Shown piece after piece: positions 22,901 to 34,700 of a DNA stretch of 64,000 nucleotides. The notes under the pieces are model-generated. The model did no database searches. It was given only the letters and a program-made list of their open reading frames with translations, and had not been told where the DNA came from. Source of the stretch: Paralichthys olivaceus. Lineage: Eukaryota; Chordata; Actinopteri; Pleuronectiformes; Paralichthyidae. Every line of letters begins with the position of its first letter. Positions within the stretch are counted from its first letter, which is position 1. Made by a program: the position numbers and the translations under genes. The DNA lies in NCBI RefSeq assembly GCF_024713975.1, contig NC_091100.1, forward strand, positions 22,457,501-22,521,500, read 5' to 3'.

Positions 22901-25900
22901 CGTGGATCTGACAGATGAGTGATACTGTGAGGAGCACTCCTGCTGCTGTTGGATCAGGGCAGTGTCTGGTAGTACAGATGAAAGTGCTGAGCAGCTGGGC
23001 AGGTTCTGAGCTGTGAAACAACAGGGGATACCTGTACAACAGGTGGGAAGACATCAGTCCATCAGGATTCACCAAATATGCAGCGGTTAAATGTTAGGGT
23101 GGTGGATTTGGATAGAGGCTACATTCATACCACTACAATTTAGTATTACAACGCGTCACTGTTGCTACATTTATTTTTGCCGACAACAGTTACCACAAGT
23201 TTTTTCGACCACCTGAAACAGAACATTTTGGAAACGCCGCTGTTGCTGTTTTAGGTTGAAAACTCCGGGTCTGTGTGGTGTGGACCGACAAGAGACATTT
23301 GAAAAAAGGAAATAGTTGAATTTTCTGTAACTAAGCAACCACCTAGAGAGAAGACAATCTGCTAACTGTTTACACTGGCACGCACATACACAGTGAACGT
23401 GATAGTCCTGCAACATGCGTTATCAGTATTGAGAAATAAAAATACTGAAACAGAGCTGAAACAGCTTGTGTGGAAAGATTTAATAATTATTATGGATGTA
23501 GCCTTAGACTTAAATCAGGTTAAACTGAGTCTGGTGATGTAATCGAATCAGAAGTGAGTGTCTCAGGCAAAACAAGATTCCGGGTTATTTTGACAGGACT
23601 GCTCCGTGCTTAAATTAAGCTGAAACAATCAATAGACAGGAACTAGAGCAATTTGAAAATCAATTGTTATTCATTCTGATTCTCGATTTTGGTTTTTTGT
23701 CTCAAATGTTAGTGAATATTCTTGTTTTTTTTGTTAACTAACAAACCTTATCTAAAGCAAACTAAAGCATCTACTTACCTGTATCTGTTGAGCAACTTGG
23801 TGTCCCCAAATCCTGGTAAAACACACACCCTGCTGCGCCGACAGCAGAATGCATATGACTGTGGCCTGCGTCTTTATGTGTAACAGGGACCTGGCAGACG
23901 GACGATCCTCCGCCTTGGCTCTGCTGACCGTGGTGAGACACCCTGCAGTCCCTCTCCAGGTTGGGCAGGATGTTGAGGCCCATCATGATGTCCTCTAGCA
24001 GCTTTTCTATCTGCTCATCGGACTCCTCTACAGAGCACTGACCCTGGGGGAGCGGGAAGGCCTCGATGCCATTGTTTTGGTTTGGGGTGAAGCAGTTGCT
24101 AGAGGGCGTTTGGGCGTCAGAGGAAGTGTTGGGGTGAGGTGGTGATTTGGTGGAGTTGGTGGTGGCAGGCTGAAGAAAGATGGACTCTGGATTCTGCACT
24201 GAGCTTGGCTGGACAGTGGAGGGAGGAGGTGGGACGTTTAAAACATCTGTGTTTGGCGTTTCGTCCTGTAGAGGAGTGAAGAAGATGTGAGCAAGAAGTA
24301 TGGCTTCTGTTTCAGGTGAAAATAAGATTCCAATATGAAGTGGGGTCACTCACAAATATAATATCCTATAATTCTGTTTTCTGCTAACACCACACGTACA
24401 GTGCAGACTGGGCTTCTTTTTAAATATTCTTTGAAACATATTTGACCTCCTAGATTCATTTTTGCATTGGCAATGATTAATGCTCAATGAAAGTGTTGAC
24501 AAACATTGTATCTCAAAACTAATCTCTAACTATTCTTTTTTTTCTACTTCAATATATGGAATTAGACTTAAGTTAACATAACATGAGGAGAGCATGTTTG
24601 TAACTATAAGCTTTCATTGATGTTATGCAAGGGAGTTAATATGACCTGGCTTTTAAAAAGGAGGTTCAAGTTTTTAACATATTAGTTTCAAGGTTAAATG
24701 TATATAGTTGTTTATAATAAAAAGCCTACACCTTATATACACAATGCATGATTGATGTGTGGGTGGCTGTCTTCTATAAGCTACAGAACACTGCCCCTGC
24801 ACCACCGAGACACATTGTCCAGCATTTACTGGACGTTATAATATATTCATGTTATTCTAAACACACCATATCATCTTGTCAAATTACATATAGGTTCATG
24901 GTCATACTTATCTACCTGTTTCAGTGAGGTAAAACTTGACACGGTGTCATCTGTGTCTTGCCCACTCACCACCTCCCACACTTCTCCTTTGGTCCTCCTC
25001 CTCAGCTTCACCTGCGCACAGGGAAGAAAACAAGGAAACGATGAGAAAGCTGAGAGACACACGTCTTGTTATGACAGAAGACATCACAAACAGCCGAGTC
25101 GTGACAACTCTGTCATGAAAATACATTTTCCTTTCCTTGCGTGTCTTTGTTCATGAACTGAAGCGTAGAACTGAAAATAGAGACTTGAGTCAAAACTTTA
25201 CACAACAGCAGTTGAGTGGATATGAAACCCTGAAATGTGCGTTTATCAGAAAATAATCGCACAGTGACAACAGCAGGAAGTCACAGCCTAACAATATGAT
25301 CTCCGGTAAATCAATAGTCAAAAATGTGTACAATGTGATTTTGGACACTTGTCTATTCCAGTGTAATTCTGCTGTTTAGCCTGATAATTCATTATTCTAA
25401 AAAGGATTTTTAAGATGAGCCATTTTCAGACATGAATGGAGTTTGCCAGAGTAGTGACAGAGTTCACGTACACAACTAACAGCTAAAGGCAAATGTTACT
25501 TCTTCTTACCTTGACAGAACTCTGAGTGGTCTCTGTCATGTCCTGCATCTGTTTCATCCTGGCCAGGCTCTTCATCCCGACACAGACAGGCCTCTTGTCT
25601 GTAGACGTTGCTCTTTCTTCCTCTGGTGTCTCATAACTGTTAAATTGGCTTGGCTGCTCTGTATCTTGTCTACCGTCACCTGTCTCCCCATTTCTTTTTC
25701 CATTCTCAGGGTTTGTCCCGTCCTCTGCCAAAACCTGTGCGCTGTCCTCAAACTCAGACGACTGCTGGACGGTGCCGTCATCCTGATGTCTTTGGGAGTT
25801 TGAGTCATCATTAACAGAGAGGCGGAAGGCCAACACGTCGCTGGACAGAACAGGAGTTGACAAGCAATTGGTCACAATTCTAGAGGGTTGGTTAAATGGA

Positions 25901-26771
25901 GAGTTTGCATCATTTGGTGCGCTGGGAATGATTGGGCAAGACATGGAGGAAAATTGTTTAAGATGTGTGATGCTTTGGGGTTGCAACATGACAGAAAAAT
26001 CCAAACTTTGAGCTCCAGGCTCTGGGGTTGGAGGTGTAGCTTGTGTGGAGCCATCAATACACCTGACCAATGACCTTTCACCAGCTTTAACTGTCTGTGT
26101 TCCTGTAGATGTACAAATTCTCTTTTCAGCTGGAGCATCTGTTTCCCTCCTTTCATCCATCTCAGCCTGAACTTGGGCATCTTTCATTGTCCCGCTTTCA
26201 TCCCTCCTTCTCTTTTCTGCTTGAAAGCCATTCTCTCTTACACTCTCGGGACTCTTCCGCCTCCTCTCCTGGAGTTCTGCCCTCCATATTCCCCCATCTT
26301 TCTGTCCCTCTACCAGGTCTGTGATCCCAAACTGGCAGGCTAACGCCAGCACGTCATTCTGCTCCGCGCTCCCTTTTACCTCCAGCTTGCCAGAGTAGAG
26401 CAGGCCAACCAGCTTCAGCAGGGTCTGGGCCTTCACAGCCTGGAGCTGGAGCTGATACTTTTGGCCGGATGGAGGAGGCGGGGAGGACGACAGCTTCCAA
26501 GACAGGTAAGGGCTGAGCGCTGCAAGGACGCAACTGTGGGCGGGCACGGAAATACCTTCACAATAAAAAGAGGTGATTCAATTTTTTTTTTAAATATATT
26601 TTTGGTTTCACTTGAATATAAAACGTATGCTCCATCAGCATTGTGTTTTCATAAGCTGTACAGCTCACCCTCCGTTTGTAGCAGGGTATCACAGAACTGG
26701 GAGTTGTTTTGTTGTCTCTGCAGCTCTCCCACAAGCTGCATCTCAAAGCCAGGCCACTGGTACCTTCGCAT
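19989..26771 (-). CDS. btbd18: BTBD18, BTB/POZ domain nuclear protein (long teleost form with AT-hook)
   Basis: Six coding exons: 26771-26669, 26555-25510, 25011-24916, 24265-23779, 23031-21163, 20335-19989 (TAA). Phases close, giving about 1315 aa; mammalian BTBD18 is about 710. Residues 1-110 are a BTB fold: FCDTLLQTEG, then ISVPAHSCVLAALSPYL and LLKLVGLLYSGKLEVKG. Support for BTBD18 over other BTB proteins: VKLRRRTKGEVWEVV (from residue 384) mirrors the mammalian VKLRKIVNGTCWEVV; an acidic block TPGCEEEEEEVEVEE lies near the C-terminus; and the gene sits next to ctnnd1 as in human. RKRGRPSKTK at about residues 957-966 is an AT-hook. There are no zinc fingers. In mouse the protein promotes transcription elongation at pachytene piRNA loci; a similar chromatin role here is inference. 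The start ATG at 26771 is the first one in frame behind the acceptor at 26785. The last acceptor (before 20335) was chosen because the alternatives further upstream hit a stop. Confidence 0.8.
23117..23503. mobile_element. MITE-like element with short terminal inverted repeats (copy A)
   Basis: The left terminus GGCTACATTCATA and right terminus TATGGATGTAGCC are inverted copies (12 of 13 match). The element lies in btbd18 intron 5 (23032-23778), has no coding capacity, and shares termini with the copy at 35118-35474. Confidence 0.6.
23620..23720. repeat. Fragment of the CTGAAACAATCAAT / ATTATCGATTAATC dispersed repeat
   Basis: GCTGAAACAATCAATAGACA and nearby TTGAAAATCAATTG resemble a repeat widespread in teleosts. 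Related pieces occur at 31590-31650, 36250-36440 and 40095-40190. It is too degraded to mark ends. Confidence 0.4.
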
Positions 26772-27855
26772 GTCCACATAGGAACTGGGAGCACAGAAAA
26801 AAGAAGAGGACAAGAGTGAAGGATTGGGTTAAAAACTGTTGTGGATGAACACATAAAGATCCAGAACACTCACTCATGGTACTAGTGGTACATCCATTCA
26901 AAACCAACCTGTTTACTGAAACATATCTTACACTGATTTAAAGATGGATCTGTGAGGTTCTAATGTGTTTAATATTGTTATGGTATGTATCATGACGTTA
27001 TCACACCATTCCCATTTTGTGAATGTGATGTTTGCTTCTACCAAAAATTGTATTTCTTAATTTTAACTTAAAAATGTTCTTATTTTGATATATTCCATAT
27101 GTTTCAGGTGAAGGTAAACCTATATACAATGTGTCTCCATTAAAAAATCTGCACTAGCCCGATGTGTGTGGTCTTGTATTTCCTTCTTCAAGCCTGAGGG
27201 CTGTTTTTCTAAGTTAGCTGTTCCTAGGTCTGCACTCTTCTGGACAGAGATCCCACTGGTTGTTCAGTCATCAGCAGTCACTCTCTCACTTCAGGGGTAA
27301 CAGCCCTGAGTGCTTGCGGTTACCACGGGCACCACTGGACCTTTCCAGCTTCTCCTGTTCATTCTTCTTGATGTCCCTTGAAGCTTTATTGTGATAGCAG
27401 GTGCTGGCTCGGGCAGCACGTGGGGCAGTTGAGCTGCTCGTTGACGAACTTGATGTTCAAACATCATCCAACACTTTACTGTCACAGTTCAACTCATTCA
27501 CGTTCCTCTGGCAGCTGCTGTAGCTACATGCTACAACCTGAAGAATCACCTCCACAATGGGTTAGACGATCAAACCCTCAGAGCAGCGTATTTAAACACT
27601 ATGCGGCTAACAGCTAGCTAACCAATTAGCAGAAAGAAATGGAGGGCGGGTCGTTCAACATCGATTCAATACGCAATGACCATTTTACTCACGAGTGATT
27701 CTCAGAATGTAGCCCATTAAAATGAAGGTTTCATAAACGTTACTTGAACTTTAAAATAGTGCAACTTCAACTATTTAATGAGAAAGTTGATTAGCTAACT
27801 CTGGAGTAAAGGTCACACTGAGGCTAAAGCTTCGGAGCTGGGAAAGGACACTTAC

Positions 27856-27950
27856 CGGACTCTGCTGTCGCAGATTTGTTCTACACTTTAATTTAAGCGA
27901 CATTGATCTGAACCTGTGAAACGGGCTCCGGACGCTGAACGCGTCTCCTC
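27856..27950 (-). promoter_or_regulatory. btbd18: Probable non-coding first exon and promoter of btbd18
   Basis: The btbd18 start exon begins at an acceptor, so a 5' UTR exon is needed. On the minus strand GAGTCCG|gtaagtgtcc at 27856 is a strong donor in a CpG-richer stretch (about 27850-28020) just upstream of the gene. The transcription start is not fixed. The ctnnd1 poly(A) signal lies only about 120 nt further upstream. Confidence 0.5.
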
Positions 27951-28049
27951 CTCACGTGACACCCCGAGCCGTTGACTGACAGCGACACCTGCTGGACGCG
28001 TCACTCACCGCGAGGTAGCGTGATCGACAACAACAGGAAAACAAAGACT

Positions 28050-29993
28050 GACAAATCATTTTCTTTTTTATTAAAAACAGTATTGCTAGTTACATATTTC
28101 AATCATAAATGAGAATGTGCAACTTTTAAGAGCCAAGGCAAAGAGATTAAGGTGTAGTCCAGAATCAGATTTTGTTCTCAACCATTAGTGTTCCAGTACG
28201 TGATGACTGTGTTGGAGGATTTTGTTTAGCTAATGTATTCTGCTTTCAATTAAGACATTAACTGAAAGTTTTCAATCTAAACATAAAAACTGATTGCATA
28301 TGCGTTCACCCAGAGCACCCGAAACAATTAAACCCAAATCAGAATATCAAAAAAAAGTATATAAAATCATTAAAATTAACAAATATTCTCTTGTATATAT
28401 AGTTTTAATGTGCTTTTATTTTTTTTTCCACTTTCTCTAATAGCAAATTCTGGTCTATGCCTCCTTACACAGATTTTCTACCACAAACCCTCACCTTCCT
28501 CTCGTCTTTTAGTCGGTCCGCTCTCAAAGGCAACTTGTTATTTTGAGAAACTGAGGCTTCCTCTGTAGTGTTTCAGTTGGTCGTGGATAACACAGAAAAT
28601 GTTCAAATAAAACATAAGGGGGGGGGGGGGAAGACACATTAGCCTCCCCAGTGCTTCTTTAAATCTACCACTCAGTAAGTATCTACATCTCACTCGGCAC
28701 TAGGAATATGCATTTGTCTACAGAACGAGCACTGTAACAAAAACAGACAATACTGCGTCATCACCCATGTACTGTTCTGAAGTGGTAAAGCCAGGCAGGC
28801 TGTGGGTTTGCGGAGCAGTCAATGATACAGAACTCAAGAGTTTTATACCTCGTTAAAAAAAGAATCCAATAACAAGAATCAACTCTTACATACATACAAG
28901 TTCACATCTTCCATTATCTTGCAGAATAGAAAACTGCTGAGTTCCATATACAGTATTATTCCAATTAGTAACCTGCTGAGAAAAAGACTCTTTAAATGGT
29001 TACCAACGTCATGTTGAACACACCCATCAGACCTATCCTGAATGAGCGAGGCACTCCAGTTAACCCACTGTTCGAGACCATCTTGTATGTACACATTCAT
29101 AAAGATTACGTATCTGTGGGGACAATGAGACGGACCCACTGAATCCTGTGATATCACCCAAAGAATTACAAAGAGGCTTACATGTTACAGAAAGATAGAA
29201 ACATAGTACAGACTGTAATATCCAGTCCTCCGCTCCATTTCTGTCCCCTTTATATCTACAGATCACAATCAAATACAGAACAATGCAGCATTCGCATGCA
29301 CCTAGGGGTTGGTCTGTCACTGACGAACACTGCGTACAAATCAAAACAGCTGACTGTTCAATGTAGCTGCTGTCAAAAAGAGTTTGTGTTTGAGTGAAGT
29401 TCTCGCATTCAATATTGGCAGTCGCAGCAGTAGCAGTGTCATTTGGCACATGTACATTACTGTGGTACAGAGCAAAGCAAAAAGATCAGCAACCACTACC
29501 AACACAGAAGCAGAAGGTTTACACATGTCTGATTACTTGATAAACATTGGTTCTTGGTGGTAAGATGTTTTTTGTCATATTTAACAATCAGAAAGAAAGA
29601 AACATTCCCTCAGTTTGATCAAAACAGAGTATAATAGCCATTTATGTAAAATTTCACCAAAAACTGTCCTGTTCTGATTCTGGTTCATTTTAATATGTTT
29701 AATAAGTCTACGCTCCGACCTCCAAGAAATACAAAAGTCCTCAGATGACGCCACAGAGAGCGTTAGTGTTGTCCAAGTCGTAGTGTTGTTGTGAAGTGAT
29801 GTAGTGTGTTTGCCACAGTATCTGATCGAGTGGTCAGCATCTTTTCTTTTTTTGAAGTTAAGGGTCTCGCAGAGCTTAAAGTGGTCATAGTGTCACATCC
29901 GCTAGTCCACAGGGAGTGTAGCTCTGCCTCAGTTTTTCATGTGGTTTTATTAGTGTGTCAGTCGTAGGGGAGGAATGTAACAGAGAGTTAGGA

Positions 29994-30026
<33 letters not shown>

Positions 30027-30158
30027 GATGGGCTGCAAAAAGAGTGAGGAGGGACAGAAGAGTTGAGTGTTAATCCCATCGGCAGCATGGTGGTCCCCCG
30101 TCGTCAGTTCAACAAGGGCAGTAGGTGGGAGGAGGCTGTCGTCTCGTGATGCACACGA
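28050..30158 (-). other. ctnnd1: Long 3' UTR of ctnnd1
   Basis: The region is non-coding and moderately AT-rich, between the KN-stop exon and the poly(A) signal. It contains a 13-base G run (28618-28630 on the plus strand, so C on the mRNA) and a (GA)n tract at 29996-30018. A long 3' UTR is usual for p120 catenin. The boundary is inferred. Confidence 0.55.
28067..28072 (-). terminator. ctnnd1: Poly(A) signal AATAAA of ctnnd1
   Basis: tttatt on the plus strand reads AATAAA on the ctnnd1 strand. It sits about 2.1 kb after the stop codon and just before the btbd18 promoter region, which marks the natural end of the ctnnd1 transcript. Other signals inside the 3' UTR cannot be excluded. Confidence 0.5.
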
Positions 30159-30981
30159 TCAGTTTTTCTGCAAGAGAAGAAGAGCCCACCAGTGTGGGCA
30201 TTGAGCATGCGCAGTGGATAACGTGAGGCATTCGGGTGCAAGTGGGAAGAATGTTTGAAAATTAAGATTCACAATACACGAAAAGTACGGTACACAACCG
30301 TGGCTGCAGGCAACATCGTTACAACACGTTACACAAACTGTGCAGAGAGGAAAAAAAACACATCCGAGGAGAACTTAAAAAAACGTTCGCTGACACTTTT
30401 CACCAGCAGTGGGGGGCAAAAACAACACATTCAAATACAGTATTATGGAAGCTCACTGACAATACTGGTCATTGTCAAACACACAATGTCACAGTTCTAC
30501 TACACAACACAAGATATCAGGCCATACAGTGAGCTGAGAGGAGCAGCCGGGGGGACACACATACCATGCGCTGACATGCAGTGTGACAGTGGGTGTAGCC
30601 TAACCATCGTAAGAATCCATTAGAGGCAAAGAGGCCTGCCTCTCCCCATACATCCCTCCCTGAGAGAGAGAGAGGGAGAGAGAAGAAAAGGAGTGTGTGA
30701 TAGATGAAGACAGAAAGAGGAGGAGAGAGACAGAAACAAGGCACACAGTGATGAGGGGGTGAGTAAAGGAAGAGGGTTAAGTGTGAACAACATGAAAACA
30801 TGAAAAGAAGAAAAGAAACAGAAGAGAAGACAGATGGAGAGAAATGAGGCATTGGATGAGAAAAAGAATAAGGGGTTAGAAAAGGTTTGTTAAATGCCGT
30901 CGTGTTTCAGGGGAAAAAAGAACACCAGTGAGAAATTATGTGCATCAACCACAGTGCTTTAATGAGTCATGCATCAACATG

Positions 30982-31062
<81 letters not shown>

Positions 31063-31659
31063 TTTAGCTTAAGGTGAAGATACTGTATTAGGGTGTCACA
31101 GTCATCACCACAACATGGATTGTTAATCACTGGGATACATGAATAGCCTAATTACATATTTTGTTGAAATGCTCAGCTGTTGTCTCAATACAGTTCATCT
31201 TGTAGCAAATCAAAAGTAAAACACAGTCGGTATATCCTGCAAGGTGCCTGAAGGCACCTGATAATTAAGGTGTGGTGAGCTCGCTCGTCCACTTGATGAG
31301 TGGAGAGGCAACTGGAGAAGAAACTCTTGTTCCCCCATCGGGGCACCTCCCTTGGCTCAGGTTTCAATCATCCAACAAGGCACAGACTACAGTTTTGTGC
31401 AACAGATGCATCTCGAGTCGCATTTTTCTGTTTGAATCCATCAAAGCCCCAGAGAAATCAAAACAAGCCCAGCCAGAGGTAAGCTTTTTGTAGTTCTCTT
31501 TGTGAACCTGATCGGATATAGTAGAGAGCCGAGCCGGCATGACAGAGCTCAAATCTAATTTAAATTTTGGGTCCCAATGGGTTTAGGTCTAGGGCTGCAC
31601 CTATCAGTTATTTTTTTATCGATTAATCCTATGATGAATTTATCAAAAATAAAATTGTG

Positions 31660-31726
<67 letters not shown>

Positions 31727-34700
31727 ATCTTCTCTTAAATACAAACAATTATGACAAAAAACAAAGTGTGCACTGCAAGGCATTGTTCCACAACTTCCAA
31801 TTTTTTTCCCACCTCAACAGCTTCTGCTTCACAGACTACGCCAATGTTTCCTGAATTCACTGGAAAATGTGACAGAATTACATCCTGTGAGAAACCGTTC
31901 TGCTGGTAAGAAAAGGTCTGGTCTCATCTGTACTATTCATTCTCACAGTCATGTGTTCCGGGAGAGATGTAGGATGTATGTTGTAGAGTTTATGTTAGAA
32001 TTAAAGGGAGTTAGGTCAATTTGCTTTAAGGTGCAGTCATGCAGGGTAATGATTGTAGGAGGGGTGTTGTGTGTGCACATGTAGCCAGTGGTTACCTGTA
32101 CTGCATCTTTGTCAGCAGGTTCGAGTGTATTATCTAGAGTGTTCCTTCTCCCTCTCTGGTCCAGTGTGGAGTAGGCATCTTCAAGGAGAAAAATATGTTA
32201 GGCCAGAGGTAAATATGTGTGTTGGTCTGTCCTGCCAGTGTTGCATTTTGCATGACACAATGAAAAAAATTGGCTGTCGCACATTGTTCTCAAGATGTTA
32301 AAAACAGCGAGTACACAAACATCCATGGTGCCAAGTTCCAACACAGCCGATCAGAGCCGGAGCCAACAAAAACTTGTGTCTGCTGTTGAGTCATTTGTCC
32401 TGAGGTTGAATGCCGTTTGTATCCATTCCCATTGTAGACAAAACCCAGATGTTAGTGGGTGTTTTCTGCGGGCCACACTGGATGTATGTATATGTATGAC
32501 GGCTGCATCGCTAATCTGCTCGTCTCGTGCATGTCTATTGTTCACACAGTCAGTGTGAGTCTGCGTGTTTGCAGAAGAGCTTCTACATTCTGGTGTAACA
32601 ACTGTATTTCGTTGAATAAAAGTATAATTATATATCCAACTACATGCCAGGACTCTGCGGTATGATCCGTGCAGCTTCTAGTCTTGCAATAATAACAGCT
32701 TATGCAGGCAGTGAGGCCACGCTCACTTGATGGGCGCTGAAATGAAAGGCAAGATGATTCCCACTTGATTTTAATCACAATCTAACCCAAACCTTATCCC
32801 TTACCCAGGTGTGTGTGTGTGTGTGTCTTCTCTGTTTTTACGCTCACCTGGTCCCAAGTCATTCATTGGAATCATTTCCCGGTCCCCTTTGCCGCCTGTG
32901 TATCAAAGACACAAACACACTGAGCATCACTTTTCTGTTTCCTTAGAGAGCCAGAGCATCTCCTGCCAACGACAGACGTGTGTAGGTGTGCGAGTGTTGG
33001 ATTCAAGCTGGCTACTATTTGCAAATATATATTTAAACGTTTAAGTCAGTGTCAAAAAGCATAAAGATCTTTAACACATTTAATAGACATTTAAACACAG
33101 TCTGGTGATGGACAACTCTAGTTTGGATCATCTAAAAAAGACACTGTGGTAAATCCTAAAATGTCTGCTAAGCAGGTTGAGATGTTATGAATTAAATGAA
33201 ACTTAGTTTATTCTTTGAAATATGCAGATATAAGAACTATATAGGAACAAGCCCCTAGTAAATCAGACACATCTTAGTTTGGACTGAAATACCAAAAATC
33301 ATCATCAATTCAGATGACAGAAATCATAATACATAATTTAAAATATATCAAAATCACAATAATAATCAACTTAGTTTATTTTGCAGGTATTAGTCTTAAT
33401 GAATCTTTGATATGTACATAATCAACAGTAAGAGCATTCACTCACTCACCTTTGTCTATGAGTGGCAGAGTACTGTCCTCATATCCGCCGTTGGCCCTGC
33501 TGTTGTTGGTGGGAGGGTTCAGGTTGACCATGAAGTCTGTCTTCTTCCAGCCGTCCTTCTCCAAAGTGCGCCGCAGCTCCTTGTAGCCCCACACTGTTTG
33601 CAGCACCAGGCCGGCACCGCGCACCTCCCGCTCTGAGCGATTACTGTTGGACAGAAGAGCAAAGGGACAGAATTTATAATAAAAAGATAATATAATGAGA
33701 GGAAGAAAATCAAAACTGTGAAGTGTCTCACCCGTCCTTGTTAATGAGCACCAGTCTCTCGATGCCCTGTGAGGCCCTGAGGGTCTTGGCTGCTTCCAAA
33801 CTGGAGCCCAGCACCTCTTGAAGTGTGCTCAATACCGACACCACCGTCTCTTCTGACAGCGCTCGCACAGGCTGACTCTGACCCCCACCGGGCAGGTTGG
33901 CCACAAGGTGAGGCACTGCATGTTTCCCTAAAAACACGTGAGAGGGTAAAACATTACAGTATTATTCTGGTTTCTTTGAATCTTACTGGTATTTCTTACA
34001 TAATGCAACTGAGACACACAGAAAGCACTCACCTAGCAGATCTCTATTACGTGCATCAATAGCCAGGTTGCGGAGGGCGCCAGACATGGCTCGGACCACG
34101 CGGTCATTCCCGTGTGCCAGAAGCTCTGTTATCATGGGTAATCCCTTCTCCTGGCGCAGCAAGGCACGGATGTATCGCCCATACTGACCCCAGACAAACA
34201 TATAGCACATTTACAGCATTTGGTAGATGATCATATCAAAAGATTACACTGTATTCATACCGGAGGTCGGCAAGTATTAAGTAACATTTGACATCTTTCC
34301 CAAGGAAAGAAACTCAAACTACTTTTGCTTGATTAATAATCCTCCCACTAATTGTATGCTGCAAATTTTTCCTCTCCAAAAACATGGATGTTCAAAGTCA
34401 AAAGTAGAAGCAAGGTCATGGGTAAATGCTGCATATTAATGCCTTACTCCATTTCCCAAACTGTATAAAATGACTTGATATTGTCTAGTTTCTGTTTGCT
34501 CCTGGAGAACACAGCCAGTGCCGTGCATTGGTCTCTGTTCATGTTTGCTCCAATTACCTCAATCTGGGACAATAGTGACTCAGCACAGAGAGCTATGGGG
34601 CTCTGAAAAAGGAAAAAAATGCAGATAGTTGTTCTTACAGTCCAGCGGCCGGCACACAGGTTCTGAACAGCTCCAGCCGAGGCTTCCAGCACAGTGGGGT

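Noticed and set aside
24871-25062. A free-standing small gene on the minus strand
   Set aside because: The conserved part is btbd18 exon 25011-24916; the rest is intron read-through.
30945-31130. ORF encoding a long His-Thr run
   Set aside because: It is the translation of a (CA)n microsatellite.
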